This document shows, one piece after another, positions 34,449-46,035 of a DNA stretch of 64,000 nucleotides; positions within the stretch are counted from its first letter, which is position 1; every line of letters starts with the position of its first letter. A program made the position numbers and the translations under genes. Source of the DNA: Thinopyrum elongatum (taxonomy: Eukaryota > Streptophyta > Magnoliopsida > Poales > Poaceae). The notes beneath the pieces were generated by a model. The model did not search any database. It was not told the origin of the DNA and worked only from the letters and a program-made list of their open reading frames with translations. The stretch covers positions 56,633,015 to 56,697,014 of the forward strand of contig CM022298.1 in the NCBI GenBank assembly GCA_011799875.1. Direction: 5' to 3'.

Positions 34449-35798
34449 CAAGTTCAAGGAGTTGACTACAATGAGAATTTCTCACCCGTAGCGATGCTCA
34501 AGTTTGTCGGAATCATGTTAGCAATTGCCGCATTTTATGATTATGAAATCTGGCAAATGGACGTTAAAACTGCATTCCTTAACTGGTTTCTTAAAGAAGA
34601 GTTGTATATGATGCAACCAGAAGGTTTTGTCGATCCTAAAAGTGCTAACAAAGTGTGCATGCTCCAACGATCAATCTATGGACTGGTGAAAGCATCTCGG
34701 AGTTGGAATATGCGCTTTGATGAGGTGGTCAAAGCATATGATTTTATACAGACTTACGGTGAAGCCTGTATTTACAAGAATGTGAGTGCGAGCTCTGTAG
34801 CATTTCTGATATTATATGTGGATGACATATTGCTGATTGGAAATGATATAGAATTTCTAGATAGAATAAAAGGATACTTGAATAAGAGTTTTTCAATGAA
34901 AGACCTCGGTGAATTTGCTTATATATTGGGCATCATGATCTATAGGGATAGATCGAGATGCTTAATAGGACTTTCACAAAGCACATACCTTGACAAAGTT
35001 CTGAAGAAGTTCAAAATGGACCAGTCAAAGAAAGGGTTCTTGCCTGTTTTGCAAGGTGTGAAATTGAGTAAGACTCAAGATCCGACCATGGCAGAAGATA
35101 GAGAGAGAATGAAAGTCATTCCCTATGCCTCAGCCATAGGTTCTATAATGTATGCCATGCTGTGTACCAGACCTGATATGTGCCTTGCCATAAGTATGGT
35201 AGGGAGGTACCAAAGTACTTCAAGAGTGGATCACTGGACAACAGTCAAGAATATCCTGAAGTACCTGAAAAGGACCAAGGATATGTTTCTCGTTTATGGA
35301 GGTTATGAAGAGCTCATCTTAACGGGTTACGTTGATGCTAGCTTCGACACAGATCCGGATGACTCTAAGTTGCAAACCGGATACGTATTTATATTGAATG
35401 GTGAAGCTGTCAGTTGGTGCAGTTCCAAGCAGAGCATCATGGCGGGATCTACATGTGAAGCGGAGTACATAGCTGCTTCGAAAGCAGTGCATGAAGGAGT
35501 CTGGATGAAGGAGCTCATATCCGATCTGGGTGTAATACCTAGTGCATCGAGTCCAATAACAATCTTTTGTGACAACACTATAGCAATTGCCTTAGCGAAG
35601 GAATCCAGGTTTCACAAGAGAACCAAACACATCAAGCGGCGCTTCAACTCCATTCGCCGATATGTCAAGGATGGAGACATAGAATTTTGTAAAGTACATA
35701 CGGATCTAAATGTGGCAGACCCGTTGACGAAACCTCTTCCGCAGGCAAAACATGATCAGCACCAAGACTCAATGGGTGTTAGATTCATTACTATGTAA
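34449..35798 (+). pseudogene. Angela/WIS/BARE-type copia pol fragment: reverse transcriptase and RNase H
   Basis: An open frame to the TAA after 35795 starts inside reverse transcriptase. The in-frame DNA just before the first ATG (34494) reads QGVDYNENFSPVA. Landmarks: IWQMDVKTAFLN, QRSIYGLVKASRSW, the catalytic LYVDDILLIGND, FSMKDLGE, YILGIMIYRDRS, then RNase H with GYVDASFDTD, STCEAEYIAAS, FCDNTIAIALA and TKHIKRR. The end HTDLNVADPLTKPL is the usual copia pol C-terminus. The 434-codon stretch has no stops, so it is relatively young, but gag, protease, integrase and the first part of RT are absent and there is no 5' LTR. The KTAFLNG site has W for G. It cannot be an independent gene. Confidence 0.9.
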
Positions 35799-35831
35799 TC
35801 TAGATTACCGACTCTAGTGCAAGTGGGAGAC

Positions 35832-36476
35832 TATTGGAAATATGCCCTACAGGTAATAATAAAGTGGTTATTATTATATTTTTTAACCATGATAAAGGTT
35901 TATTATTTATGCTATAATTGTATTGATCGAAAACTTAATTACATGTGTGTATACATAAACAAATACCAAGTCCCTAGTAACCCTCTACTAGGCTAGCTCG
36001 TTGATCAAAAGATGGTTAAGGTTTCCTAGCCATAGACATGAGTTGTCATTTGATAACGGGGTCACATCATTAGGAGAATGATGTGATGGACAAGACCCAA
36101 CCGTTAGCATAGCATATGATTGGTCAGTTTATTGCTACTGCTTTCTTAATGTCAAATACATGTTTCTTTGACCATGAGATCATGCAACTCCTGGACTCCA
36201 GAGGAATGCCTTGTGTGCCATCAAACGCCACAACGTAACTGGGTGATCATAAAGATGCTCTACAGGTATCTCCGAAGGTGTCTATTGAGTTGGCATGGAT
36301 CGAGAGTGGGATTTGTCACTCCGTATGACGGAGAGGTATCTCTGGGCCCTCTCGCTAATACAGCATCACAAGAAGCTTGCAAGCAAAGTGAGTAAGGAGT
36401 TAGTTGCGGGATGATGTATTGCGGAACGAGTAAAGAAACTTACCGGTAACGAGATTGAACTAGGTATGGAGATACC
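35832..36476 (+). mobile_element. Truncated 3' LTR of the Angela-like copia element
   Basis: After the pol stop comes the purine tract AAGTGGGAGAC and then TATTGGAAATATGCCCTA, one base from the Angela/WIS LTR start TGTTGGAAATATGCCCTA. The sequence follows the Angela LTR (for example GACGGAGAGGTATCTCTGGG) until 36476, where a CACTA terminus begins. The remaining LTR part is not found to the right. Confidence 0.85.
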
Positions 36477-36747
36477 ACTAGTGCAGAATTGACCATTAGT
36501 CCCGGTTCGTAAGGGCCTTTAGTCCCGGTTCACCAAGCAGGACTAAAGGGTGGGGACTAAAGGCCCCCCCACTCTTTAGTCATGGTTTGTCATGGCCCGG
36601 GACCAAAATGCGTACATTAAGCTGACTAGTTGTCCTATTCTCAAGTCTAAGTGCAAGAATATTGAAACCAAAATGTTTTTACCAGGGAAATTTTCCTTCC
36701 AACTAGTTTGGGTAATAATACTTCACAAATTTGGAGGGCCATGTTGG
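36477..36747 (+). mobile_element. Left end of a second CACTA element
   Basis: It begins CACTAGTGCAGAATTGACC, followed by several TTTAGTCCCGGTT-type repeats to about 36600. The terminus differs from CACTAGTAGAAAA at 3501, so it is another family. No matching right end (CTGCACTAGTG) was seen. From about 36610 the sequence is AT-rich and is interrupted by the LINE at its TSD. Confidence 0.7.
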
Positions 36748-36760
36748 ACGGATGGGATAC

Positions 36761-38804
36761 TTTTTTTTTAGACTAGAGTAGAGAAGCTCTACTCTGAAGA
36801 ACCAGTACATTCAGCAATCATCAGAGGACGAAGGCTTTCCAGTACATTTGCGAGCATCTTCTGATTACCAAAGGATCTGGTCCGTGCTGCTAAACCATGC
36901 GCCAGGCCTTTTCTACTGCGGTTGACACAGCTAACTGTGAATTCAGAGAACTCAGATAACGCCGCTTTGACATCCATACTCAATCTGTAGCAGGGAGAGT
37001 GGGTGGGAGATATATCAGCCAGTTCTTTTGAAATCATGTGATTGTCCACCTCTATATCAACGGGTCCTCTATAGAGGACGGACAGGGACTATAGGCCGAC
37101 CAGCAATTCACGAGATTCAGCCTCCTCCACGCTGTTACAGTGCGGCAATTTTTGGGAGACCGAGACGATCACAAGGCCGCGGTGATTTCTGGCCACAGCT
37201 CCTGTCGCGCTCTCGTCTTTAGCTGCCAGATAAGCTGCATCAGAATTTAGCTTGACAAAATCGCACATCGGCGGTGACCACTTCTCAGTCTGCTGCAGTG
37301 TTGGTCGAGGTAGGTCGACTGTGAAAACTTAACTGACATATTCAGAATCATTCCCATCAAGGGCTCCCCCTCTTCTTATTTCCTCCTCGTATTTGACTAG
37401 GAACTACACTAAGCCCAATATGGATTCTCTGCCATTGTTCCGGATGCAAACCTCGCGGAGATGCCAGCATCGCCAGATTAGCAGCAGAATTTTTGTATGC
37501 ATCTCCTCGGGTACAGTGTCCAGTAACGCCTGCAGCCAGTCATTTCCAGTGTGCCAAAAGGATTTCTCCAGGGGCAAATTCCAAACCTCTCTCATCGCAA
37601 AGAGAAGGGCTCGACTCTTCGTGTAAGAAATCACCGCATGGTATTCATCCTCTTCCCCATTGCTAGAAATGTTGCACACTGCGTCCGTCTCAATCGTTCT
37701 TCTCCACTTGTTTCTTTTGGTTGCCAGCGTGCTGGTTGCTATCCTTCACCCAAAAATTCGTACTTTTCCTGGGACTTTAGCTTTCCATATGAGATCCCAA
37801 ATGCTCCGATCATTGGCATCCCTTGAAGAACTAGATGAGACCGGGTTAGCCTGGCTGGGAGTAGAGGCGGCTAATTTGTATGCGCTCCTCACTAAGAAGA
37901 TACCGTTCTTTTCAAAATACCAAGCGATGCGATCTTCAACATCTGCAGATGGGATGGGAAGCTTGCATATCTCGTCTGCATCGAAGGGGAAGAATATATG
38001 TCTAATAAGGTCCTCGGTCAAATTTTTTTGATCAGGGAGGATGAGTTGGTTCACCCACCGAAGACGAGACCTCCTGATCAATCCTGCAGACATGAGGCCC
38101 TCTTTCCTGGGAATCCATTGGTCTCTCTGAATTTGAATGCTTTTTCCATCACCTATCCTCCAAATTAGTCCCTTCTTGAGGAGCTGCAAACCGAACGCAA
38201 TTGCTCTCCAGACAGGCGAGGCATTTGAAGCAAAAACCGTATCCAAGAGGTTACCATTTAGGTAATACTTAGACTTAAGAACCCTCGCGCACAGGCTCTA
38301 AGGGTTTTGTATGAGTCTCCAACCCTGTTTAGCAAGGAGGTCCTGGTTAAATAGGTGCATATCCCTGAACCCTATTCCACCAGCTCTCTTAGGTTTTGTC
38401 ATTCTATCCCAAGCCATCCAGTGGACCTTTTGATGCCCCTCTTCCTCTCCCCACCAAAACTCCCTAATCATCATTTCACACTTCTCACAAACACCCTTCG
38501 AGAGCATGAAAATGCTCATTGTGAACGTGGGTAGGGCTTGGACCACTGATTTTACATGAACCTCCTTCGCTGCATAGGACATGAATTTCTCTGACCAGTC
38601 GCTACATCTTTTGCCAAACCTGTCCATTATCGGTTGAAAATCCTCATCTTTCATTCTACCTTCTGGTGAGTCAACTGTACCCCTAGAATTCTTTTGATTT
38701 CTTCTCTTGTATTATCCGGACACACCTCACTAAACATGAGGGAGCATATATTTTCACTCAAAAGTTGCCCGGTGCATTTCTGGAAGATGTGGAGAATCTT
38801 CTTA
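36761..38804 (-). mobile_element. 5'-truncated LINE (non-LTR retrotransposon)
   Basis: A direct repeat ACGGATGGGATAC(TTT) lies at 36748-36763 and 38805-38820, a TSD of 13-16 bp. The T-run at 36761-36769 is the poly-A tail of a minus-strand element. Minus-strand coding remnants, in order from the right: RT C-terminal part (38298-38654: SDWSEKF, then FWWGEEEGHQKVHWMAWD, then KRAGGIGFRDMHLFNQDLLAKQGW), a stop, then the reverse-transcriptase zinc-binding domain (37746-38246: WRIGDGKSIQIQRDQWIP), and RNase H-like remnants (37404-37679 and 36789-37049). The catalytic RT core and 5' half are missing, as is usual for LINE insertions by incomplete reverse transcription. Confidence 0.93.
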
Positions 38805-38820
38805 ACGGATGGGATACTTT

Positions 38821-39130
38821 GCCACAAAGCATTATCAAACCAATCGGCACGGGGAAGGAGACAGACCCAAGGATAATTGGCTACCTAGGGAAGGATCACG
38901 CGGACCAACAGTTAACCTTTTAGAGAGTGACCATCCCTCAAGGGTGAGTGACTTCATTAATTCTTCCACCACCACAATGAATATTGTGAAGTTTTTACAA
39001 TCCTTTCTTTCAGTGAACATTCAGATCATCAAGAACATCCTTTGAGCATGACGAGGTAGAGTGGTTTCTGGTCATGCAACAAAGATGATGTCGGGGGGTG
39101 GGGGGAGGGGGCTCAACCAGCTTGGCATAC
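38821..39130. other. Unassigned flank of the LINE
   Basis: This continues the pre-insertion sequence left of 36748. No gene or terminus is recognised. It ends at the TSD of the next solo LTR. Confidence 0.4.
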
Positions 39131-39135
39131 ATGAT

Positions 39136-40540
39136 TGATAACCCACAAGTATAGGGGATCGCAATAGTTTTCGAGGGTAGAGTATTCAACCCAAATTTAT
39201 AGATTCGACACAAGGGAAGCCAAAGAATATTTGCAAGTATTAGCAGCTGAGTTGTCAATTCAACCACACCTGGAGATTAATTATTTGTAGCAAAGTGCTC
39301 AGTAGCAAAGTAGTATGATAGTTTTGATAGTAGTAGCAACAGCAATAGTAACAGTGGTAGCAATGATTTTGTAGCAAGTGCAATAGTGACAGTAGAAGTA
39401 GTAACTTAGCAGAAACAATATAAGAGAAATTCGTAGGCGTTGGATCGGTGAATTCGTTGGATGATATTCATCATATAACAGTCATAACCTAGGGCGATAC
39501 GGCACTAGCTCCAGTTCATAAATATAATGTAGGCATGTATTCTGTAAATTGTCATACGTGCTTATGGAAAGAACTTGCATGACATCTTTTGTCCTACCCT
39601 CCCGTGGCAGCGGGGTCCAATTGGAAACTAAGGGATATTAAGGCCTCCTTTTAATAGAGAACCGGACAAAGCATTAACACATAGTGAATACATGAACCCC
39701 TCAAACTACGGTCATCACCGGAAAGTATCCTGACTTCTGTCACTCCGGGGTTTACGGATCATAACACATAGTAGGTGACTATAACTTGCAAGATCGGATC
39801 TAGAACATAGATATAATGGTGATAACATAAACGGTTCAGATCTGAAATCATGGCACCCGGGCCCAAAGTGACAAGAATTAAGCATGGCAAAGTCATAGCA
39901 ACATCAATCTCAGAACATAATGGATACTAGGGATCAAGCCCTAACAAAACTAACTCGATTACATGATGAATCTCATCCAACTCCTCACTGACTAGCGAGC
40001 CTACGAAGAAATTACTCACTCCCGGTTGGGAGCATCATGGAATTGGCAATGGAGAAGGGTTGGTGATGACTAAGATCGAAGATCCCCCTCTCCGGAGCCC
40101 CAAACGGACTCCAGATCTGGCCTCCCGATGAAGAACGGGAGGTGGCGGCGGCTCCGTCTCGTGAAACGCGATAATTCTTCCTCCCTCATTTTTTTCTCCA
40201 AATATGTGATTTTATAGTATCAGGGTTGGAGTCTGAGGGGCCACCAGGTGGGGACAACCCACCTGGGCGCGCTTGAGGGGGGGGCGCCCTGGTGGGTTGT
40301 GCCCACCCAGGTGCCCCACTCCGGTGGTTCTTGGCTCCAGAAATTCTCTTTTATTATGTAAAAATTCCTCGCAAAGTTTCGTTCCAATCCGAGAACTTTT
40401 ATTTCTGCACAAAAAACAACACCATGGTAGTTCTGCTGAAAACAACGTCAGTCTGGGTTAATTTCATTCAAATCATGCAAATTAGAGTCCAAAACAAGAG
40501 GAAAAGCGTTAAGAAAAGTAGATACGATGGAGACGTATCA
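39136..40540 (-). mobile_element. Solo LTR, TGATA...TATCA type
   Basis: It begins TGATAACCCACAAGTATAGG and ends GGAGACGTATCA (TGATACGTCTCC on the minus strand). The TSD ATGAT is perfect (39131-39135 and 40541-40545). The 1405-bp sequence is one of the abundant Triticeae gypsy-type LTRs (marker words CCCTCCCGTGGCAGCGGGG and CTCTCCGGAGCCCC). No internal domain adjoins it. The minus sense is inferred from the usual LTR start in this family. Confidence 0.92.
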
Positions 40541-40545
40541 ATGAT

Positions 40546-41980
40546 GTTGATCAACACGAAAGTGACAAGATAAGCGTGGTTGTATCGCACGATGTCAGGT
40601 TCCTAGGGTAAGATAGAGTTGAAACTTTGGACATAGATCTGGTGAGTTCATGGTCCCATGGAAACTAGTATGTTCTTGTAAGAAACATTGTTGTTGATGC
40701 TCTGTTTTGCTCTCTTTTCATCCAACGTAGGATATTTCCCTAAATGGGCCACCTCCACTTCCAAACAACACAATCCTTTCCATCTTCGCCTTATCCTTGA
40801 CCTTGCTCACAGTCGACCTCCTCCCTGTCTTTGGCATAATAAAAGTGGACACGATCTAAATTGATTTGGAGTGAGAAGTAGCTTTCTTGAGATAGTGATA
40901 ATGACATAATGGCTATTGTGGCGGTGTCCCACAGGTGCCTGTATGCTCATATCAAAACCGATGTGTAATTTTTGTCTGTACCCGCGGGAGAAACTGGAAA
41001 TACTCCTAGCTCCACAAGGTTGAGATCCTCTACCTCGGAGAAGAGATGCTTCGATGATGTCCCCGTTCGTCCTTCCTTGAGCTCCTATAAGCATTCAACG
41101 TCTTTTTCTCTTTGGTACTCCATGTCGGGATCTCTCCCATGGTATCCAAGACAAATAAAAAAATGAACAACAACAAAGGGGGAGGGGGATTTTTCAAGGA
41201 AAATTTAACAGAGGCACTGTTGTGGATCCCTTTGTAGTTTTCATAGGAGCACTCCTATTTGTAGCTTATATCTTAATTAAGAGGGTTTTTTGTTTCCTAT
41301 TGAACTACGAGTGGCATTGTGTTTGTCTTAGATACATATATTGTTGTCGGGATTCTACATATGTTGGTCAGGCATATATATTATAATACACATTTCTTTT
41401 GAATCATTTTGTTGTATGTTCATTACCTGGCAGGCGGAGGCAACCACCGGAAACTCTAATAGAGGAGTAAGGGCAGAGAAGAAGAGCATGGCAGCAGAGA
41501 TCCAACACGTGAAGGGTTGTGAGGATGTGGGCATAAGGATTTTCCCAAAGTAGTGTGTTGACGTCACCTCCATGCTTATGAGGCCATTAATTTCAGTGGC
41601 ATTCCTGATAGTTAGTTGTTAGATGCCGCTGCCTCATCTTCCTGAGCAGGACACAAACACTAAACAAACTAAAAAACACCTAAAATGAAGCATGAGCCCT
41701 CCCGACGGCAAAGGGCTGGATCCACCGCGCATCATTGGCCCTAAGGCAACAGGAGATGAGGCAGATCGACGCCAGCACCGGCGGGAGGCGGGGAAACCCT
41801 AAACGCTTGGGAGTCTTTCTTTCCTTTGGGTAGAAAGAAAGCGCACGTATGAGTGTACGGCAAACACAATGCGTGGCTATTAATTTTCCGTGTGGAAGAA
41901 TAAAAAAATTAGGACCACCCGACTGGCACTTTATGTATTCAAGCGGAGCAAATCTGAATGAACAGGCTCAATCAGAAAAT
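40546..41980. other. Unassigned intergenic DNA
   Basis: No gene seen. Small frames have no known domains. A possible weakly structured T/A-rich part at 41280-41420 is not assignable. Confidence 0.4.
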
Positions 41981-41983
41981 GTG

Positions 41984-42080
41984 TTTTTGTCACAATTATC
42001 GTCATAGAAGTGTCATATCCTTGACAGATAAAGTTTTTGTTCGGGTCATAATGTCACGGATGTGCCTTTTTTTTGTAGTG
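41984..42080. mobile_element. Right-end fragment of a CACTA element (TTGTAGTG terminus)
   Basis: The last bases GTGCCTTTTTTTTGTAGTG match the complement of CACTACAA. The preceding TGTCAC/GTCAT-rich words resemble the arms of the CACTA element at 53088-57750. No left end was found, so this is a fragment whose extent to the left is uncertain. It abuts LTR sequence at 42081. Confidence 0.5.
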
Positions 42081-42832
42081 CAAGGGGGCGTCAATCCCCT
42101 TGTTCTTGCAGTTTGTAAGGACCAAATCTAATACTGGTAGATATAATACATAAAAGTAAAATAAAACAGTGAGGTATTATAAGATTGCTTTTAACATAAA
42201 GGTGAATGGACCCGGGGGGCATAGCGTTCACTAGAGGCATCTCTCTCATAAATAGCATCGGTGGGTAAACAAATTACTGTTGGTTAATTGATAGAAAAAT
42301 GCATAGTTATGATGATCATCAATGGCATAATTAATATATAGGCATTACATCTTTGACAAGTAGACCGTGAAACTTACTGACGTCTACTACTATTACTCGA
42401 CCCCAAGACCGCAATCCAGAATACATCTCAAAATATTAAGTTCATGACAAACGGAGTAAAGCATTAAGATTTATGACATAATGTAGAAAGAATACGATCA
42501 AGGAATATGTTCAAACCGCATCATTTTATCCTTAGTAGCAACAAGATAATACGTGTCTTGCAACTCCTATTGTCACAGAGTAAGGTCACCGCAAGATTGA
42601 ACCTACCATTATGCATCACTCCCGCTGAAGATCTAATCATTAACTTGGCCAAAGAAAACTCATAGATTGAAAAACATACATAACTATAAAATTACACATA
42701 AATAAATCTCAGTAAAGACTCAAATACTTTAAATGAATAATCTAATTGTAAATCCACAATTAATCAGATCCCAACAAATGCACCACAAAAGTTTACATCT
42801 GACTGATGTCACATGAGATCACTGTATTGAAA

Positions 42833-42852
42833 AGAGAGAGAGAGAGAGAGAG
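42833..42852. repeat. (AG)10 microsatellite
   Basis: An uninterrupted AG dinucleotide run inside the older LTR. Homologous positions in the two other LTR copies carry much shorter GA-rich stretches. Confidence 0.9.
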
Positions 42853-43154
42853 ATCTAGCTACTACTATGGACCCATAGGTCCCGTGCGAACTACTCACAC
42901 ATCATCATGGAGGCAGTAAGGTTGATGAAGATTGCCTCCCCAACGGCTTCCCCCTCCAAGAGAATACCAGCGGAGGCCTCTAGATGGGATCGCTTCGGAA
43001 CAAAGGCTTGCGGCGGCAGAAGAATTGTTTCGGGTCTCACCCTATGGGTTTCCAAATGTTTCTAAATTTATAGGCTTGGAATTAGGGTAGTCATTGCCCA
43101 AGGGGGGCACAAAGGCACCTTGGCACGGCCTACCCTCCAGGGTGCGCCCCCTGC

Positions 43155-44502
43155 TGCTGCTTGTGAGCTGCGTTGGGATTTCCTCGAAGAAGAGAGGATG
43201 AAGTAGTACAGTAGAGATAAGTATTTCTCTTAGTTAGGAGAACCACACAGAACCTCGTTAGCAGCACATGCGCACACAAAAGCAAATACTTGCACCTAAC
43301 ACGAACAAGGGTTTGTCAATCCCCTCGGCATTTACTTGCAAGGATTAAATCTTGTAGTGGTAGATAGATAAATAAATTGCAAAAAAAAAAATTACATAGT
43401 TATGACGATATTCAAGACAATGATCATGTATATAGGCATCACGTCCGAGACAAGTAGACCGACTCCTGCCTACATCTAGTACTATTACTCCACCAATCGA
43501 CTGCTATCTAGAATGCATCACTGGTAACGCCTTAAGCAAGATGACATGATGTAGACAAAATAAACTCAATCAATATGAATAAATCCCGTCATTTTATCCT
43601 TAATGGCAACAATAAAATACGTGTCTTGTCCCTTTCTGTCACTGGGATATAGAGCACCGCAAGATTGAACCCATCACAAAGCACATCTCTCATTACAAGA
43701 TAAATCAATCTAGTTAGCCAAACCAAAAGTTCAAATCGGAGAGAAATACAAAGCTATAACAATCATGCATAATAAAGTTCAAAGAAGACTCAATTAATAT
43801 TCATGAATAATCTGGTCATAAACTCACAATTCATCGGATCCCAACAAACACACCACAAAAAAGATTACATCGGATAGATCTCCAAGAAGATCGAGGAGAA
43901 CATTGTATTGAAGATAAAAGATAGAGAAGAAGCCATCTAAGTACTAGCTATGGACCCATAGATCTGTGGTGAACTACTCATGCATCATCGGAAGGCAGCA
44001 AGGATGATGTAGAAGCCCTCTGTGATCGATTCCCCCTCCGGGAGAGTACCGGAAAAGGCCTACAGATGGGATCGCAGAAGAACAGAAATTTGCCGCAGCG
44101 GAAAGTGTTCCCGGTGGCTCTCTATTGGTTTCCTAATATTTGAGAATTTATGAAGGTGGAATTAGGTCAGACGGAGCCATGTGGGGTCGACAAGGCATCA
44201 GGGCGCGCCCTGTTGCTTTGCCATCTCGTCGCCTCTCATCTGGTCTCCTCCCAAAGCTTCCAGGGTCTCTGTTGTCGAGAAAAAAATCGTCAACAAGTTT
44301 CGTAACGCTTGGACTCCGTTTGGTATTGATTTCCTGGAAAACCAAAAACAAGCAGAAAACAGCAACTTTCAATAGGCACTGGGTTAATGGGTTAGTCCTA
44401 GAAAATCATATAAAATAGCATATAATTGCATATAAAACATCCAAGATTGATACTATAATAGAATGGAACATTAGAAATTATAGATGCGTTGGAGACGTAT
44501 CA
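43155..44502 (-). mobile_element. Solo LTR nested in a related LTR
   Basis: It begins TGCTGCTTGTGAGCTGCG and ends GGAGACGTATCA, with perfect TSD CCTGC (43150-43154 and 44503-44507). The 1348-bp sequence is a relative of the LTR it interrupts. Interior words include TTGGGATTTCCTCGAAGA and CATCACGTCC. No internal domain is attached. Confidence 0.92.
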
Positions 44503-44778
44503 CCTGCCTTGTGCCTCCCTCGTGCATGGTCTGATCTCCTCCCGAAGCATTCAGGGTCTCTTTATGTCGAGAACCATCTAAAAATTTCATCGTGTTTGGA
44601 CTTTGTTTGGTATGGATTTCCTAGAAAAACAAAACATGAAGAAAACAAGAACTAGCACTGGGGACTGAGTTAATAGGTTAGTCCATAAAAATAATATAAA
44701 ATGCCATAAAAAATATAGAATAGTGATAATATAATAGCATGAAACAATCAAAAATTATAGATACATTGGAGACGTATA

Positions 44779-45086
44779 GCACCCCCAAGCTTAATTCCTG
44801 CTCGTCCTACAGTAGGTAAATGATAAAACATATTTTTTAATGTGAAATGCTACCTAACATGTTTTAGTCATGTAATCATTTGCCGTATAAATATTTGAAA
44901 GCGATTGAATGAAAGCACTATTTCATTGATTTGATATCAAAACGACAATGCATGTTCAAATGGTCGACAAATGGAATTTCTCTTCTTTATCACGGATGCA
45001 TCGATGTGCACTTGTCTGTTTCGACCGTAGAAATGGCTTTATACCACCTTTTAGCTCATGTGTACAACTTTGAGCGTATCTACTAT
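44779..45086 (-). other. 3' interior remnant of the older LTR element and flank
   Basis: Begins with the purine tract beside the LTR. Non-coding. The part at about 44955-45085 resembles 48585-48715 (shared words GTCGACAAA, GGATGCAT and TAGCTCAT), so a dispersed repeat is present in two copies. Confidence 0.55.
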
Positions 45087-45088
45087 TA

Positions 45089-45211
45089 CCTTCTTCCGAA
45101 ATTAATTGACCTAGATTTAACTAAATACTGATGTATCTAACACTAAAACATATCTAGATACATCTGTATAGAGACAAAACTGAGTCAACTAATTCTTTAC
45201 GGAAGAAGTAG
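45089..45211. mobile_element. Stowaway-like MITE, second family
   Basis: Ends CCTTCTTCCGAAATTAATTG and its inverted complement (GTCAACTAATT, then GGAAGAAG), flanked by TA. About 120 bp and largely foldback. The terminus CTTCTTCCG is a variant of the Stowaway CTCCCTCCG end. Confidence 0.8.
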
Positions 45212-45254
45212 TATGAAAGTAAACTTGAAATAAACTATTAAAAAATGATTATAT

Positions 45255-45660
45255 GGAATGGGAAATTCAATTTGGCTGCCGGGGCCATTTTTTTTTTCAA
45301 ATGTCAAAAAAATTGAGACAAATTTTTTTAGTGATCTTTGTGACATACCAATGCTACCTGTAAATTTAGAGGCAAAAAGGTTAAGCATTTTGGCTTGCGT
45401 AAAAAAACAAATCGAGGACAAAATGTCACCCCAAATTTCTTTTTTTCCACCAGCGAAATACTGTTGCTCCGTTCCACATGAAAACTGGCAAGCATGCTTG
45501 CGACACCAACACGAGCATCTACAAATTGTTTCAGAATTTTTTGAAAACATTTACTATTTTTTTGGGGTACCGTTCACCCGGGAGCATGTGCTCCCGGGAG
45601 CCAAAACGCTGCCTGGGAAATTCAATTTGGCTCCCGAGGCCAATTTTTTTTTTCAAATGT
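45255..45660. repeat. Direct repeat pair with a GC palindrome
   Basis: GGGAAATTCAATTTGGCT occurs at 45260-45277 and 45615-45632, each followed by a GGCC-containing stretch, a T-run and TTTCAAATGTC. Between them CCCGGGAGCA pairs with TGCTCCCGGG (45577-45598). It may be an uncharacterised small transposon with degenerate ends. No clear TSD. Confidence 0.5.
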
Positions 45661-46035
45661 CCTATTTATTTTGTTAACACAGTACAGACTCATACATCCG
45701 CATATACACTTACCTCTATAAATGCACACATACACACCTTATCCATATGAGCAACTTTGATAGAATGAGCTACAAAAATTCCGAGCACAATGTCAAGTCC
45801 AGGATTTGAATTCTGGAGGGCTAGGGATAACACTATCTTCCTAACCATCCAACCACAGGTTGATTCGCTGCAACCTTATTTCTTATGGAAAGTAATTTCT
45901 AACTGTTTCTAGCTTATTCTTATTTTCCAAAGTATATGATGTTCTTTTTTTTCTATTTTTCTTTTTTGCGTGGGATGGTAATTGGGATAAGTACTAGCTT
46001 TTTAAATTAACTTTTTTACCCTGCAAAAAAAGTAC
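45661..46035. other. Unassigned AT-rich DNA
   Basis: No gene or terminus recognised. Confidence 0.4.

Larger units (their letters stand above)
42081..44778 (-). mobile_element. Older LTR, 5'-truncated, split by a solo LTR
   Basis: The halves 42081-43154 and 44508-44778 form one LTR of the TGATACGTCTCC type. Landmarks shared with the LTRs at 43155 and 46606 include GGTGGGTAAACAAATTACTG, CAAGTAGACCG and GATTGAACC. Its right end is degraded (GGAGACGTATAGC) and is followed by GCACCCCCAAGC. That is the minus-strand purine tract GCTTGGGGGTGC that precedes such LTRs, so this is a 3' LTR of a minus-oriented element. The part before 42081 is missing. Confidence 0.75.

Noticed and set aside
34494..35798. 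434-residue frame as a host gene
   Set aside because: It is copia RT-RNase H with YVDD and is followed by the purine tract and LTR.
36477..36747. 36477 as the other end of the CACTA element at 3501
   Set aside because: It is a left-type end in the same orientation with a different terminus, and it interrupts a copia LTR; it must be a separate element.
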